A stretch of DNA of 20,026 nucleotides from Psilocybe azurescens (taxonomy: Eukaryota; Basidiomycota; Agaricomycetes; Agaricales; Agrocybaceae). The notes beneath the pieces were generated by a model. That model was given only the letters and a program-made list of their open reading frames with translations, was not told the origin of the DNA and ran no database searches. Below, in pieces: positions 19,526 through 20,026 of the stretch. Position numbers and translations under genes: made by a program. Where the stretch lies: assembly GCA_023853785.1 (NCBI GenBank), contig JAJIRX010000485.1, positions 1-20,026 of the forward strand, given 5' to 3'. Every line of letters starts with the position of its first letter. The stretch's first letter is position 1.

Positions 19526-19934
19526 GTCCTGAAATCCCAGGTTGGGAAAATATTAATCCATCTTAGATTCCAATAGTTCCAGTAACAGCACGATGAGAAA
19601 GCAAAGCAGATAAAAGCTTATTACAAACACAGTTACAACTTGCATTGGCATGGGCTATCACTATTCATAAAAGTCAAGGACTGACTTTAACTGAAGCAAC
19701 AGTGCAATTGAGTTCAAAGGAGTTTTCTTTGGTTTATCATATGTTGCTATTTCTCAAGTAAAAATATTGAAGGGTTTAGTTTTTAAAGACCACTTTCCTC
19801 TTTCTAGATTACAACAACCTGATGAAACACCTTCTATGAAAATGTTGCATGAAGACAATTTATGTAGAGAACAGCTTGGCTTTACTTTAGATATTTATGG
19901 TGTTGATCTAAGTGAATATGTTTTTAATGCTTAG

Positions 19935-20026
19935 TAGACACTGTTATAGGCATCCAAAATAGTTTTTACTCAAAAACACAGATGAAGCAAGCTCCCATTA
20001 GAGCATGCCAGGCACTGGCATAGCGA
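19935..20026. other. Helicase 3' flank with terminal hairpin
   Basis: Downstream of the stop lies 92 bases of non-coding DNA. A perfect inverted repeat ATGCCAG/CTGGCAT (20005-20011 and 20015-20021, 3-base loop) sits five bases from the window end. The window stops before any Helitron CTRR terminus could be seen. Confidence 0.45.

Larger units (their letters stand above)
17233..19934 (+). pseudogene. PIF1-like ATP-dependent DNA helicase, inactivated and carrying two insertions
   Basis: The N-terminal part has a possible zinc-binding pattern (WCTTGC...CERC, 17330-17400). Motifs in order: Walker A 'GTAGTGKM' (17824-17847), motif Ia region 'VVRLVPTEIAAPGIHSWTIN', Walker B 'KLLILDEK' (to 18092), 'GDVAQQPPIRDTPFYS' (from 18800), 'RTYKTAEEDYNLFKTQFWDN', 'KHNCVEV', 'RNLWTSK', 'VNGAQGVVKKIWY', motif VI 'AITIHKSQGLTL' (about 19651-19686) and the conserved end 'GFTLDIYGVDLSEYVF' with TAG at 19932-19934. 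Two phase-keeping introns remain: 19302-19355 and 19469-19525. A solo LTR and a MITE split the middle, and at least eight stops and four frameshifts are present. The Walker A Ser/Thr is Met. Related copies are abundant in agaricomycetes, either alone or inside Helitrons; no Rep domain is seen here. Confidence 0.88.

Overview
The window looks like nuclear DNA of a filamentous basidiomycete, most likely an agaricomycete. The evidence is: introns of about 54-97 bp with GTAAG/GTGAG donors and CTAAC/CTAAT branch sites; a NACHT NTPase with the short leader 'SNFIINGG' typical of mushroom NLR-like proteins; an agaricomycete-type F-box/LRR protein; a PIF1-like helicase of the multi-copy fungal kind; and a Ty1/copia relic with a UBN2-type Gag. 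No bacterial, organellar or viral gene organisation is seen. Family consensus statements below come from memory and were not checked by search.

Layout. 1-1790 is AT-rich DNA without a recognisable gene, with a recurring 9-mer GGTGATCGC. 1798-3310 is a decayed Ty1/copia element in which the protease motif is joined directly to RNase H, so integrase and most of reverse transcriptase are gone. 3313-5060 is a repeat-bounded block: TCCAGTGGA/TCCACTGGA minisatellites at both ends and a GGACAA-type hexamer tract in the middle. It abuts an F-box/LRR gene relic (about 5190-6920, + strand) whose N-terminus is missing. 7867-8844 is a frameshifted small gene with a Cys-Cys N-terminus, followed by low-complexity Ser/Pro-rich and CATC-rich DNA up to about 10240. 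10241-11992 holds no gene I can support.

11993-14508 is the best gene: a four-exon NACHT/NLR-like NTPase with a P-loop, a Walker B motif and three introns, broken by two compensating single-base frameshifts inside the NTPase domain. A cluster of perfect hairpins follows (14543-15023). 15083-15696 on the minus strand is a spliced gene of 131 codons with an unknown product. 16040-17230 is repeat-bearing intergenic DNA.

17233-19934 is an almost full-length but dead PIF1-like helicase. Two transposable elements sit inside it: a 475-bp solo LTR with a 5-bp target duplication, and a 133-bp Tc1/mariner-like MITE with 33-bp inverted repeats and TA duplications. Most lost residues and stops in this gene are one C-to-T or G-to-A change from the remembered family residue, a RIP-like or methyl-cytosine-deamination signature.

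Overall this is a transposon-rich accessory region. The NLR gene and the minus-strand gene are the only candidates for functional loci. Single-base frameshifts recur in every other gene, so either the region is widely pseudogenised or the assembly carries indel errors.
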